Shown: positions 28,662-38,482, counted from the first letter of the stretch. The stretch is 64,000 nucleotides of DNA from Rhizobium sp. 18055 (GCF_902706285.1 NZ_CACSKD010000001.1:310001-374000); one strand, 5' to 3'. Notes: generated by a model not told the origin, from the letters alone. Made by a program: numbers and translations.

Positions 28662-30749
28662 TTAGTTGATCGGGCCTTTTTCGCCGGGCTTGCCGGGCAG
28701 CTGCTGTGGGAACAGCTCGAACTTGCCCTGCTTGTCGGCAGCCACCCACAGACGTTCGCGGATGACGGAATCTTCGGCCCAGTTGAACATGAAGATCGGA
28801 GTACCCTCGGGCACGTTCGAGAAGCGCTTGTTGATGATCAGCGCACCCGGATATTCCGTGAGGCCGACCGTATCGACATTCTCGGTCGCGATCTTCTGGT
28901 ACTGCTTCATCAGGGCGACGCGCTCGTCATTGTCCTGGCTGGTGCGGAACTTGTTGACGACTTCGACCAGCTGCTGCTCGTAAGGCATCAGGTCAAGCTT
29001 GTCGTCCTTGCCGGCGCGGTGCTGCCAGCTGGTGCGCGGACCCACGGGAGCGAGCTGCTCGGTGTTCTGCACCACGGAGGCAAGCTCCGTCGGGTTGCGC
29101 TGGATCAGCCAGTCGAAACGGCCGCCGTAATGGGCGTCGTCGCGCTTCGGCCCATCAAGCGCATTGATGATGACCTTGATCCCGAGCTTCTCCATCTGCC
29201 CCACCACGCCTTCAGCAAGGCTCTTGTCTGTCGTGTAGGTGTTGTTGACGAGAAGCACGACTTCGAGGTTCTTGCCGCCTTCGGTCGCAGCCGGGAAGTT
29301 CACGAAGCCATCGCCGTCCGTATCCTTCAGCCCGACCTTTTCGAGCAGCGCCTTGGCGCCCTTGAGATCGAACGGATAGTAGACCACCGAGTTGCGATCG
29401 TAGAAGCTGGTGCCTGACGACAAGCCGCCCGGATAGATCGCCGTGAACGGACCCTTGACCAGCGAGTCACCGATCGCCTTGCGGTCTAGCGCCATGGTGA
29501 TGGCCTTGCGGAAGTCCTCGTTGCGGTTCAGCTCCCGGATCGCCTGGCTGCGTGAATCGGGTTCGCCCCAGCCATTGGCCGAGAAGTTCATGCGCATGTT
29601 GTAGCCGATCAGGCGCGGACCGAAGGCAAGGCGAGCAGGTGCGGTCTTGTCGGCGGCGCGCTTCAGCGACGCGACGAAGTTCTCCGGCTGCTCCAGGTTG
29701 GAAATGTCGCCTGAGCCGGCAACGGCCTGCACGTCACGGTCAGCCCAGGTGGAGAGCTTGTAGTGCAGCTCGTTGAGGTAAGGCAGCTGGTTGCCCTTCT
29801 CGTCGACCTTCCAGTAGTAAGGGTTGCGGCGCATGACGATGATATCGTCCGCACGATATTCGACCGGCACCCAGCCCCCCATGACCGGCATGTTCATGAA
29901 CTCGGGCGGGAACGCATTCTTGAACTGGTCGTAGGTGTTCTTTGAATACTTCGGATGCTGCGGCTTCAGGATATGCGATGGGCCCGGGCAAAAATTCGGG
30001 TAGGCCATCGTGTAGAGATACTGCTTCGGGAAGGCTTCCTTGAAGGTCCACTCGACGGTGTAATCATCGATCTTCTTCAGCGTCGTGCCGATACCGAACG
30101 CTTCCGGCGAGGCGCCACCGCCGAGCGGCGAGACGTTCGGATCAACGACTTCGTCTTCCCAGTAGAACATGATGTCGTCAGCACCAAAAGGCGCGCCGTC
30201 GGACCACTTGGCACCTTCGACCAGATGCATCGTCAGCTTGTGGCCGTCTTCCGACCAATCCCAGCTCTTGGCAAGGTTCGGCAACGGTTCGGTGTCCTTG
30301 GCCTCAACCTGGAACAGCGGTGCGGTGCGCGTCAGGCACTCGGAGAGGCCGATGTCGATGCCGCCCCAGCCCTGTGTCTGGCCGGCGCCATAGTTCCAGC
30401 CTTCCGGCCGGCCGCCGATGACGTGGCGCAGCGTATCGCCATAGACGCCGACGCCATCCACCATGTTGTCGGTCTTGAAGACCAGCGGTTCCTTGGGCAG
30501 GCGGTCCTTGACCGGCGGCAGCTTGCCGCTATCGACGAAATTCTTCGTGACCCAATCCGGCTCGTGATATTCAGGCAGCGCCTTGAATTCCTCGATCGAA
30601 TCTCTGGATACGTATTTGATCTTGCCTTCGGCCGGAAACTGCGGCGGAACCGGCGGAGCGCTCGGATCGGCGGCGTATGCGCTCAAAGCCGAGACCGACA
30701 CACTCAGCGCCAGTCCGGCAAGCACGCCGATGTTGCGGAAATTTCTCAT
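28662..30749 (-). CDS. agpA: Alpha-galactoside-binding periplasmic protein (SBP family 5)
   Basis: 695-residue binding protein of the oligopeptide-type family 5, with a signal peptide ending SVSALSAYAADPS (about residue 27). Family features include the long segment after LAKSWDWSEDGHKLTMHLVEGAKWSDG and a C-terminal domain with NPTELASVVQNTEQL. It is longer than typical DppA/OppA (about 540), as expected for this carbohydrate-linked subgroup. The start has a GGGAGAG site. Specificity for alpha-galactosides is inferred from the flanking GH4 genes and the similarity in gene order to the S. meliloti agp locus. Confidence 0.88.
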   Translation of the reverse strand: MRNFRNIGVLAGLALSVSVSALSAYAADPSAPPVPPQFPAEGKIKYVSRDSIEEFKALPEYHEPDWVTKNFVDSGKLPPVKDRLPKEPLVFKTDNMVDGVGVYGDTLRHVIGGRPEGWNYGAGQTQGWGGIDIGLSECLTRTAPLFQVEAKDTEPLPNLAKSWDWSEDGHKLTMHLVEGAKWSDGAPFGADDIMFYWEDEVVDPNVSPLGGGASPEAFGIGTTLKKIDDYTVEWTFKEAFPKQYLYTMAYPNFCPGPSHILKPQHPKYSKNTYDQFKNAFPPEFMNMPVMGGWVPVEYRADDIIVMRRNPYYWKVDEKGNQLPYLNELHYKLSTWADRDVQAVAGSGDISNLEQPENFVASLKRAADKTAPARLAFGPRLIGYNMRMNFSANGWGEPDSRSQAIRELNRNEDFRKAITMALDRKAIGDSLVKGPFTAIYPGGLSSGTSFYDRNSVVYYPFDLKGAKALLEKVGLKDTDGDGFVNFPAATEGGKNLEVVLLVNNTYTTDKSLAEGVVGQMEKLGIKVIINALDGPKRDDAHYGGRFDWLIQRNPTELASVVQNTEQLAPVGPRTSWQHRAGKDDKLDLMPYEQQLVEVVNKFRTSQDNDERVALMKQYQKIATENVDTVGLTEYPGALIINKRFSNVPEGTPIFMFNWAEDSVIRERLWVAADKQGKFELFPQQLPGKPGEKGPIN

Positions 30750-30805
30750 CGTCTCTCCCTCTTGTTACGAGGCGCTTTGGGCGACCCCGGTTCTCCTCAA
30801 ACGAT

Positions 30806-30866
30806 CCGGAGACGGGCTTGCGGCGATGGGTTCCCTCCCGGAGCCCCATCGCCACCCGTCCTCCGG
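30806..30866 (-). other. Large intercistronic stem-loop between agaL1 and agpA
   Basis: CCGGAGACGGG (30806-30816) pairs with CCCGTCCTCCGG (30855-30866) with one bulge. Inside, GGCGATGGG (30822-30830) pairs with CCCATCGCC (30845-30853). The result is a long, very stable two-part hairpin ending four bases before the agaL1 stop codon region. It probably protects or attenuates the operon transcript. Confidence 0.6.
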
Positions 30867-30870
30867 GAAA

Positions 30871-32337
30871 TTATACGGCCTGCTTCAGCGCCGCCTTCTC
30901 GGCACGCAACTCGTCGATCGAGCGAACATTGCGGCGTGCCGCACCGGCCCAGTCGCGGGTCTTGACCGTGGACTTCGTCAGTCGCTCCTTGGCGGCCGGA
31001 ACGGCGTCTGCATATTGCGGCAGCCAACGGGCCTGGGCGACGACCATTTCATCGACCATCTGCCAAACCTCCTCAGGTGTCGAGACCGCACCGACCAGCG
31101 GGTCATGCAGCACGGCGAGCTTCAGGAGATCGATATCACCGGTGACGGCCGCATGAACCGACATGCGCTGGACGTTGATCGATGCCATGCAGGTGGCAGC
31201 GCAGGCTTCCGGAATGGTGATGCCGGAGACCATGTTGATGCCGAAGCGATCGACGAAGCCGGGCGATTCGATGATCGCATCGGCTGGCAGGTTGGCGATG
31301 ACGCCGTTGTTCTTCAGGTTGAAGTGACCGCGGTAGACGCGACCGGTTTCCAGTGCCTCAAGGATATGGCTGGCATGCTCGTTCGAACGCTTCGACACGT
31401 CGATCGGTTCTTCGGCGGATGCCAGGAACTGCGGGAATTCCGTCTCGAACCAGTTGCGGGTCTCGGTGGAGTGGCGCAGATAGCCGCCGGTTTCGCCGTG
31501 GATCCAGTCGGACATGTCGATCCACTTGGTGATCTCTTCCGGCCGCTTGCGGTACCAGGGAAGGTACTCCGACAGGTGGCCGTTGCTCTCGGTCGAGTAG
31601 ACGCCGAAGCGCTTCAGCACGTCGATACGCAGCTTTTCCTGCTGCGAGAACACCGGATGCGCCTCGAAGCCGGCAACCAGCTCGTCCTTGCCGATCTTGC
31701 GGCCGTTGAGGCGCAGATCGACGAACCATGTCTGGTGGTTGATGCCCGAGCAGATGTAATCGAGTTCGGAGAGCGACTTGGCGCCAAGCACCTCGGCGAT
31801 CTGTTCGGCGCCATGCTGCACACCGTGGCACAGGCCGACCGTATCGACCTTGCCGTATTCGATCGCAGCCCAGGTGTTCATGGCCATCGGGTTTGCGTAA
31901 TTCAGGAACTTCGCGCCGGGCTCGGCGACCTCGCGGATGTCCTTGCAGAAGTCGAGGATGACGGGAATGTTGCGCTGGCCATAGAGAATGCCGCCCGCAC
32001 AGATCGTGTCACCGACGCACTGGTCGATGCCGTATTTCAGCGGAATACGGATATCGTCGGCATAGGCTTCGAGACCGCCAACACGCACGCAGCTGATGAT
32101 GTAGCGTGCACCGCTCAGCGCCTCGCGGCGGTTGGTCGTCGCCGTCACCTTGGTTGGCAGCTTGTTGGACGAGACGATCGTGTCAAGGATTTGCTTGATC
32201 ATCTGCAGATTGTGTTCGCTCATGTCGGTGAGCGCGAACTCGACGTCCTGAAATTCAGGAACGCACAGGATGTCCGTGAATAGCTTTTTCGTGAAGCCGA
32301 CGCTGCCAGCGCCGATGATAGCGATTTTGAAACTCAT
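30871..32337 (-). CDS. agaL1: Alpha-galactosidase, GH4 (AgaL1-like)
   Basis: 488-residue GH4 enzyme, cytoplasmic, using NAD and a divalent metal. ATG 32337 has a GAGGTAAAG site. Landmarks are IAIIGAGSVGFTKKLF, ANPMAMNTWAAIEY, VGLCHGVQHG (metal-ligand Cys) and CSGINHQTWFVD (metal-ligand His). It is the first gene of the leftward alpha-galactoside operon and divergent from agpT. It differs clearly from the other GH4 enzyme in this operon, so the pair may split substrates such as melibiose versus raffinose-family sugars or galactosides versus another alpha-glycoside. Confidence 0.86.
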   Translation of the reverse strand: MSFKIAIIGAGSVGFTKKLFTDILCVPEFQDVEFALTDMSEHNLQMIKQILDTIVSSNKLPTKVTATTNRREALSGARYIISCVRVGGLEAYADDIRIPLKYGIDQCVGDTICAGGILYGQRNIPVILDFCKDIREVAEPGAKFLNYANPMAMNTWAAIEYGKVDTVGLCHGVQHGAEQIAEVLGAKSLSELDYICSGINHQTWFVDLRLNGRKIGKDELVAGFEAHPVFSQQEKLRIDVLKRFGVYSTESNGHLSEYLPWYRKRPEEITKWIDMSDWIHGETGGYLRHSTETRNWFETEFPQFLASAEEPIDVSKRSNEHASHILEALETGRVYRGHFNLKNNGVIANLPADAIIESPGFVDRFGINMVSGITIPEACAATCMASINVQRMSVHAAVTGDIDLLKLAVLHDPLVGAVSTPEEVWQMVDEMVVAQARWLPQYADAVPAAKERLTKSTVKTRDWAGAARRNVRSIDELRAEKAALKQAV

Positions 32338-32538
32338 GATCTTTACCTCGATGCGATCAGAATGCCGGCAATGGATGACGAGAAGAAGAATTAGACCCAG
32401 ACTTGCGCGCCGGGCCAAAAAAGGCCAGAAATCCGGCTTATTCTCCTCCCCGCTGCTCCTCTGTGCAGGCGGTGCTCTCTCTCTTGGGGCGGATTATGCG
32501 TATATTCGGCGAGGCCGCCAGAGAAGGATTATGCTTTC

Positions 32539-33429
32539 ATGGGTAATTCTGTGCTGCAGAAATTGATCGACAACGGACCGGCGATGCGGACCGTTTCGCT
32601 GCCGCGCGGCCGACAATCCCTGCACACCATGCCCACCAGCACGGGTTACGAGCAGCGCAGGGATGCCACCTATGACTGGGACGGCCGCAAGCGCGGCCAG
32701 ACACCATTCACCGTGCTGCAGCACACGATCAGCGGCGCGGGGAATCTGCGCTACGAGAATCGCACGCTGCGGGTCAAAGAAGGAGAAACGCTGCTGGTGC
32801 TGGTGCCGCACAATCATCGCTACTGGCTCGATGACGGCGACAGCTGGGAGTTCTTCTGGATATCGATGAACGGCGACGAGGCACTGCGCATCCACCGCTC
32901 CATCCTGGCGGTGACGGGGCCGATCCTCAAGCTCCAGCCGCAGACGATCGAGCATCTCGCCGACTGCAGCCTGCGCCTGATCAACGGCGCCGAGACGCCA
33001 GGGCTGGCCTCTGCGATAGCGTATGAATCCGCCATGGCGCTCTATGACGACGTGTTCGGCTCACACCCGGTGTTCAGCGAGGAATACCGGACCATGCAGC
33101 ATGTCATCGACTACATCACCGACAATCTGGAAAAGCCCCTGCCCGTCGAGGACCTCGCCAATGTAGCAGGCCTCAGCCGGGCGCATTTCTCGCGGATGTT
33201 TGCGGCAAACGAGGGCCTGCCACCGGCCGAGTACGTGCTGCAGAAGCGGCTGAAGCGCGCCGTCAAGCTGTTGACGAAGACCGCCAACATGCCGGTCAAG
33301 GAGGTGGCGATCCGCTCCGGCTTCGAGGATGCCAACTATTTCTCCAAGGTGTTTCGCCGTGTCTACGGCACCAACCCGACGGAATTCCGCACCACCGGCA
33401 TGTATGCCAGCGTCGGCAAGGTCCGCTGA
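32539..33429 (+). CDS. agpT: AraC-family transcriptional activator of the alpha-galactoside operon
   Basis: 296 residues. The N-terminal half is a cupin-like sugar-sensing domain (LRVKEGETLLVLVPHNHRYW). The C-terminal about 100 residues form the double helix-turn-helix (VEDLANVAGLSRAHFSRMF and VKEVAIRSGFEDANYFSKVF) ending with the AraC signature YGTNPTEFR. It is divergent from agaL1 with a 201-bp shared control region, the arrangement expected for the activator of the agp operon. The start at 32539 is preceded by AAGGA 11 bases upstream. Confidence 0.88.
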   Translation: MGNSVLQKLIDNGPAMRTVSLPRGRQSLHTMPTSTGYEQRRDATYDWDGRKRGQTPFTVLQHTISGAGNLRYENRTLRVKEGETLLVLVPHNHRYWLDDGDSWEFFWISMNGDEALRIHRSILAVTGPILKLQPQTIEHLADCSLRLINGAETPGLASAIAYESAMALYDDVFGSHPVFSEEYRTMQHVIDYITDNLEKPLPVEDLANVAGLSRAHFSRMFAANEGLPPAEYVLQKRLKRAVKLLTKTANMPVKEVAIRSGFEDANYFSKVFRRVYGTNPTEFRTTGMYASVGKVR

Positions 33430-33505
33430 CGCCAGCATTGACGGCTGGGAACAGCCGGGACGACATGCGGCGCGGGAATAACGTGCGCGGCGCGCTTCGG
33501 TCTGT

Positions 33506-33949
33506 TCACTCCGCGAGCTTTTCTGGCTGATCATCAGGACCGCTATCCGAGACCGGCTTTGTCGATGGCAGCGGTCGCGAACCGACATAAGCGGCACAGC
33601 AGGCGATCAAAATCCCGACAGAGAGCGCGAGCACCAGCCCGGGCCTGACAGTGACAAAGAAGATCACGTAGCCAGAGAGCATGCCGATCAGCGCCATGGC
33701 TTTGGCGCGCCCCGAAATCGCCCCCTGGTCGCGCCACGCCCGCAAGGTTGGCCCGAACCTCGGGTGGTTGAGCACCCAGGCTTCCAGACGCGGCGACGAG
33801 CGGGTAAAGCACCATACGGCGAGGATCAGGAAAATGGTCGTCGGCATCAGCGGCAGCAGCGCGCCGATGAAGGCGAGTACCAGCATCAATATGCCAAGGA
33901 CCAGGTATCCTGCGCGCAAAGTATAAGAGGTGATGCGGCCAGGCGTCAC
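33506..33949 (-). CDS. DUF454 family inner-membrane protein (YbaN-like)
   Basis: 147 residues from GTG 33949, which follows a GGAAGG site by five bases. Features of the family are the first helix region LGILMLVLAFIGALLPLMPTTIFLILAVWCFTRSSPR, then LEAWVLNHPRFGPTLRAWRDQGAIS, and two further helices. Function of the family is unknown; a membrane location is predicted. Upstream in-frame starts would add about 48 residues without membrane or signal character. It stands between agpT and the FUSC gene. Confidence 0.8.
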   Translation of the reverse strand: MTPGRITSYTLRAGYLVLGILMLVLAFIGALLPLMPTTIFLILAVWCFTRSSPRLEAWVLNHPRFGPTLRAWRDQGAISGRAKAMALIGMLSGYVIFFVTVRPGLVLALSVGILIACCAAYVGSRPLPSTKPVSDSGPDDQPEKLAE

Positions 33950-34157
33950 GATTGCCTTCCAATCCAGGTTAGATGGTGTGGATAGCGCCTTTCCCTCGCG
34001 CCGTCGAGCGTCGCGGCATGACGATGCGCTGACCGCCACGCGGAAGCAGCAGGTGGCCGCTGCCCAACGTTTATCGACGGAATGGCTCGCCAAGCGTGTG
34101 CATCAGACGGTTGGCAAGGTGCCGACCCGCCCGAGGACGACGTCGGCTGCAGCCTCG

Positions 34158-36236
34158 TCATTCCGCGGCCTGCCCCAACGCGTCAGGCCGCACAGCACGG
34201 AATTCCGGCGCATCGGGAAACAGGTTGTGACGAAGGGCAACCAGAGCCATGCGGGTCGCCTGTGCCGCTGACGACCCGGCGGGCGATTGAACGGCATCGA
34301 GAGATTTGTCGAGGGCGATAAGCAACTCCCGTCCGGGCTGGGCTTCCGTCAGACGCCGCCGATCCCGGTAATACGTCCCGATGGCATCGAGAACGGCATC
34401 AACGGCTTGTCGTTCATCGCGCAGCAGCAGCCCCTTCTGGCCCTGCAGCCCAATCACATTGATCCCGACACGTGTGTCTTTCAGCATATCGCTGGCAAGG
34501 ATCGGAGAGTCTCCCGGAATCGAAGCCATACGCGGAGCAAGAAGGGAGATCCTGTCGAGCATCCTGTGAAGCAGGCGCTGAAGATCCGGAGTCTGCGACC
34601 TGCGCGCCGCGCCGGATATATCCGCCCATCCAGCCCGCAGCAGGCGCCGCGCGCTCCATTCGCTGCCAACCGACCGGACAATGGACGCTACGCCAAGAGC
34701 CAGGATCGTTCCGAGAACGGTGGCGAGATTTGTGTTCACGAAAGACGCGAGATCAAGACTTGGCCGCGACTGCAGCGTCAGCATCGTTGGGATGTTGGTA
34801 GATATCCCCATGCCGATCAGGAACGTCGAGGGCTTTGCGATCAGCAGCCCGAGCGGCAGAAAGAGAAAGGCGAGAGCCAGCGCCAAAGAAGAGAAGCCAT
34901 TGAGCAGCGGCATAACCGAGAAGATAAATATGAAGCTCAAAGCCATGGCAAACAAGGAGTAGGTGAGGAACTTCCGTATGATCGGCGTGGGATTGTCCAT
35001 CGTCGCGAAGAAGCAGATCAGAATGCCCGCAATGACAGGCGCTCCGCCGCCGCTGCTCCAGCCGGTCATGATCCAGAACGCCGTTCCCAGGATAATCGCA
35101 AGTGCGGCGGAGAAACCGGAGAACAGCGCCATGCCATAATCCCTGTGAATGGGCCGTTCGGTGTTTTCGCCGAAGCGCCGATTGAAGCGGCTGCGCGGAT
35201 ACCTTGCGCCGGAGGCAATTTCCTGGCGAAGTGCGAGACAATCGCTCCATATTTGCAGCACATCGCGCAGATGTGCACTGAAATCCAGAATCAGGAGCCC
35301 CTGCCAATCGGATGATGCATTCGCCTGCCGCTTGAGCGCCGTCAGCTGCGCCAGCATGGACAGGCGTTGTTCCTCCGGCAGCGCATCACCGCTGTTCAGC
35401 CATGACGTGACCTCTTTGATCAGGCGTTCTGTCTTGTCGGTTGGCAGATGCCCGGCTCTCGCCATTGCCAACTGGACATCAGCAAGGCCGGAAATGACCG
35501 GCAGGAGCGTTACCATCAAGACCTGCAGCTCGCGCGATCGGCCGACAAGCTGGCGATGGGTGGACGTGTCGTAGGAGACATGCGTCGTGAACATCCGTAT
35601 ATCGGCCGCCTCGGCAGCAAGGCGCCGGGTGGTCTTTGCCAAGGTCGGATCGGCAGAACGCCCCGCCAGCGCTGCCACGACCAGAGCCGAGCCATCCTTC
35701 AGCCATGCGTCGATGCGCGATGCCAATATGGGACCGGCGTGACGGGGGAAAACCAACCGGTTGATCAGCGCAGTGCAAATGATCGCCACCGAGATTTCGA
35801 TCACTCGCGACGTGGCATAGGTGAAGGCATTTTCAGGATTGGCCACCAACGGGAAGCTGGCGAGTGCAACCGTATAGCCCGCCAGCATGAAGCTGTAGCT
35901 GCGCGGCGTGCGATCAAGCAGGCTGACCGCCAGACAACCACCAACCCACAGGGCGACCGCAAGCGTCAGAAGTTCAGGTGAATTGACCAGGTTGGGCACG
36001 AGGACGATCGTCACCGCACCACCGACCGCGGTCCCGATCAACCGGTAGGCAGCCTTGGACGTGCTTGCCCCCGAGAGCGGATTTGCCACGATATAGACGG
36101 TGGTGAACGCCCAATAGGGATTGGGTAGGTCAAAACACAGCGCAATGAACAGCGCGAGCACAGCTGCCGCGAAGGTCTTGATCGAAAAAACCATGTCCCA
36201 GAAATCGGGAACCCAGGTGAGTTTGTTGGTTGCCAT
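34158..36236 (-). CDS. FUSC-family inner-membrane transporter (aromatic acid exporter/fusaric acid resistance type)
   Basis: 692 residues arranged as two halves, each a bundle of hydrophobic helices followed by a cytoplasmic domain. The first bundle begins FSIKTFAAAVLALFIALCFDLPNPYWAFTTVYIV, with the family's YWA motif; the second lies near residues 350-500. Members export aromatic carboxylic acids or related toxic compounds, usually with partner proteins. The divergent MarR-type regulator at 36423 probably controls it. No HlyD-type adaptor of the AaeA kind sits next to it. Confidence 0.85.
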   Translation of the reverse strand: MATNKLTWVPDFWDMVFSIKTFAAAVLALFIALCFDLPNPYWAFTTVYIVANPLSGASTSKAAYRLIGTAVGGAVTIVLVPNLVNSPELLTLAVALWVGGCLAVSLLDRTPRSYSFMLAGYTVALASFPLVANPENAFTYATSRVIEISVAIICTALINRLVFPRHAGPILASRIDAWLKDGSALVVAALAGRSADPTLAKTTRRLAAEAADIRMFTTHVSYDTSTHRQLVGRSRELQVLMVTLLPVISGLADVQLAMARAGHLPTDKTERLIKEVTSWLNSGDALPEEQRLSMLAQLTALKRQANASSDWQGLLILDFSAHLRDVLQIWSDCLALRQEIASGARYPRSRFNRRFGENTERPIHRDYGMALFSGFSAALAIILGTAFWIMTGWSSGGGAPVIAGILICFFATMDNPTPIIRKFLTYSLFAMALSFIFIFSVMPLLNGFSSLALALAFLFLPLGLLIAKPSTFLIGMGISTNIPTMLTLQSRPSLDLASFVNTNLATVLGTILALGVASIVRSVGSEWSARRLLRAGWADISGAARRSQTPDLQRLLHRMLDRISLLAPRMASIPGDSPILASDMLKDTRVGINVIGLQGQKGLLLRDERQAVDAVLDAIGTYYRDRRRLTEAQPGRELLIALDKSLDAVQSPAGSSAAQATRMALVALRHNLFPDAPEFRAVRPDALGQAAE

Positions 36237-36300
36237 ATGCTTGAGAAAGGCCGCTTCTCGGTCGCCGGAAAACGGTCGGAGACGTATCCGTCCGCCAGCG

Positions 36301-36342
36301 GTATTTACATCGTATACGTATTATTTGCATACAATCCAAAAC
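36301..36342. promoter_or_regulatory. Candidate MarR operator between FUSC gene and marR-type gene
   Basis: AT-rich stretch in the 186-bp divergent gap containing the perfect palindrome CGTATACG (36311-36318) and an imperfect larger dyad with GTATAC and GCATAC half sites. The position suits autoregulation and control of the transporter. No second copy was found to support it. Confidence 0.35.
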
Positions 36343-36422
36343 GACACAATATGCTTTACTCACTCGCGCCCTCCCGCTAGCGCTTTTCATGCAACGGAGT
36401 GCGTTGCGAAAAAGGGGCAGAT

Positions 36423-36887
36423 ATGGCGGACGAGCATTCGAGGACTTTGACCCGAAGGGCCGCGGTGACATCCGGCCTGCTGCAGGCCGGCAGCGTCTGG
36501 AAGCGGATGGCGGAAAAGGCGCTCGCAGACGACGGCATATCGTCGTCGCGTGCAAATCTGCTGCTATGGATCAGCCGCTCCGGCGGCGGCGCAAGGCAGG
36601 TCCAACTCGCCGAAAGCCTCGGGCTGGCAAGCCAGTCTCTCGTTCGGCTTTTGGACGAAATGAACGCGAGCGGCCATGTCGAACGCAGAGAAGACACCGG
36701 GGATCGGCGAGCAAACACCATATGGTTGACGACGCAGGGACAAGAATTGGCTGATCGCGTGGAACTGGTGATCGGCTCCTTGAGAGACAGGGTCCTCCAT
36801 AATATCGACGACAGCGATATCGAGGCAGCGCACCGAGTATTCGATGCGATCGTCCGTGCAAGTAGTCAATACTCTTCCACTGGTTGA
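36423..36887 (+). CDS. MarR-family transcriptional regulator
   Basis: 154 residues from ATG 36423 (AGGGG site); an in-frame start at 36399 is less likely. The winged helix-turn-helix comprises RQVQLAESLGLASQSLVRLLDEMNASGHVERRED, then the wing TGDRRANTIWLTTQG, flanked by dimerisation helices. It is divergent from the FUSC exporter gene, typical for a repressor released by aromatic or phenolic ligands. Confidence 0.9.
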   Translation: MADEHSRTLTRRAAVTSGLLQAGSVWKRMAEKALADDGISSSRANLLLWISRSGGGARQVQLAESLGLASQSLVRLLDEMNASGHVERREDTGDRRANTIWLTTQGQELADRVELVIGSLRDRVLHNIDDSDIEAAHRVFDAIVRASSQYSSTG

Positions 36888-37005
36888 GCCTCCAGCAGAC
36901 AACAGGGTATCCGAGACCTTTCCGCAACACTTCGCGTCGCAAAGCAGAAATCGTCGCTCAATCGGAATGTGACTGGAATGCAAGCTATTGCCTGAGAGGA
37001 ATTAG

Positions 37006-37034
37006 TGTTATAAACGTTAGGCAAAGCATATAAT
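37006..37034 (+). promoter_or_regulatory. Possible promoter of the second beta-glucan operon
   Basis: Perfect -10 hexamer TATAAT at 37029-37034 with a weak -35 (TGTTAT, 37006-37011) after 17 bases. It lies 62 bp upstream of the first gene of the operon. The poor -35 suggests that an activator may be needed. Confidence 0.4.
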
Positions 37035-37096
37035 ACTATACCGGGGGAACGCCCTTCAGTGTACCTGCACCATGATGATGTCAGGATTGAAGGACA

Positions 37097-38482
37097 ATGC
37101 AAAACGCAACTACTGGTCTTGATCAGCGAGATCACAAGATACTTTTCGTATCGCGAATTCTTGGATATGCCTTCGCATTTATGCTGATTTTCATCATCGC
37201 CATGGCGATGATCCCCAACCAGTTCTTCATCGTATCGACACGTGCGGTGATCAACGCTCCCGTGCAAATGATTGCCTCGCCGATTTACGGCAGGGTGGAC
37301 AAAATTTCCTTGCAGGTTGGACAGGTCGTCAATCTTGGCGACGTGATGGCCACGGTTTCAAACCCCAACCAAGACCAGACGTCCCTGACCGGGCTCCGGC
37401 TCGAGAAGCTGGACCTCGCGGAAAAGCTCGCCAACACGACGAGCGTAGTGGCCGAGCGCACCGAACAGCTTAACAAGGTCAAGGTCCAGATCGAAAGCGT
37501 CAAGGCCGGGGTGCTGAGCGAACTGGCTGCAGTGATCGACAACTCCCAATTCAACGTGCAGACCTATCAGGCCCGCCTCAGCGAGCAGGACGCACTTCTG
37601 CAGCGACAACTGGTGATGCTGAAGAAAAAGATGGTGTCCGACGCCAGCCTGGAGCCGCAGCGCCAGAAGCGAAATGCGGCTCAAGCCGAGCTTGAATCCG
37701 CCAAGGGCGAGTTGCGTCGCAACGAGATCGTCCAGTCACTCGTCGGGCGCGATATCTACACTGGCGGCACGGTTGCCGCCAATCTGCTGACACTCGAGAT
37801 GCAGCGCACGAAGCTTGCCGGCGATATTGCCGAAGACAATATCGAGCTGAACCAGATGAGCGAACGCAAGATTCAGGTCGACAATCTGATTGGCCGCGAA
37901 GAAGGGCGATTGGGCAAGACCGGCGCCGCCGAAGTCACCGCTGAACGCCACGGACAGATCGTCAGCGTCGACGCCTCATTCGGCGATTTCGTCATGCAGG
38001 GCCAGCCTGTGGCCAAGTCGCTCGACTGCACCGAGGCGTTTGCCGCCGCGGTCTATAGAAGCCGCGATGTAACCGGGCTTGAGATCGGCATGCCGGCGAT
38101 GGTCAATTTCCGCAGCCTCGGCGTCAAGCGAAGCGGTCATATCTATAAGATCGTCCGGTACTTCAACTCGGGGCCTGAAAACCGCTACTTTGCGAAGTTC
38201 CCGGAAGCAGAGGGCCACGAGGTCTATGTTCTGGTCAAGGTCGATGAGCCGACGGCCGAAGACGGTAGCGTCGCCCAGCAGAACAACGACAAGTTCTTCG
38301 GATGCCATGTGGGCGAGGACGTCATTGTTTCCCTCGGCGAAACGATCACGTCGCGCATCGCACGCTACTCGAGAGCCGCAGTCGCAAGCCTTGCTTCGCC
38401 GGCCGGCATACTCTCTGCATCCACGTCTCTGGACAAGTCCACCGGACCGCGTCTCCCGTCCACCAAGACTGCAACACCATAG
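37097..38482 (+). CDS. HlyD-like membrane-anchored adaptor of a beta-glucan synthase operon (BgsB-like)
   Basis: 461 residues with one N-terminal membrane helix (about 19-41). A lipoyl-like half follows (ASPIYGRVDKISLQVGQVVNLGDVMATV), then a long coiled coil (about 95-270, rich in Leu, Gln and Glu). The second lipoyl half (AERHGQIVSVDASFGDFVMQGQPVAKSLDC) and a beta-barrel precede a Ser/Ala/Thr-rich tail. The architecture resembles Alg44-type and BgsB adaptors, which couple exopolysaccharide synthases to the periplasm. It is the first gene of a three-gene operon with the GT2 synthase at 39833. The ribosome-binding site is GAAGGAC. Confidence 0.78.
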   Translation: MQNATTGLDQRDHKILFVSRILGYAFAFMLIFIIAMAMIPNQFFIVSTRAVINAPVQMIASPIYGRVDKISLQVGQVVNLGDVMATVSNPNQDQTSLTGLRLEKLDLAEKLANTTSVVAERTEQLNKVKVQIESVKAGVLSELAAVIDNSQFNVQTYQARLSEQDALLQRQLVMLKKKMVSDASLEPQRQKRNAAQAELESAKGELRRNEIVQSLVGRDIYTGGTVAANLLTLEMQRTKLAGDIAEDNIELNQMSERKIQVDNLIGREEGRLGKTGAAEVTAERHGQIVSVDASFGDFVMQGQPVAKSLDCTEAFAAAVYRSRDVTGLEIGMPAMVNFRSLGVKRSGHIYKIVRYFNSGPENRYFAKFPEAEGHEVYVLVKVDEPTAEDGSVAQQNNDKFFGCHVGEDVIVSLGETITSRIARYSRAAVASLASPAGILSASTSLDKSTGPRLPSTKTATP

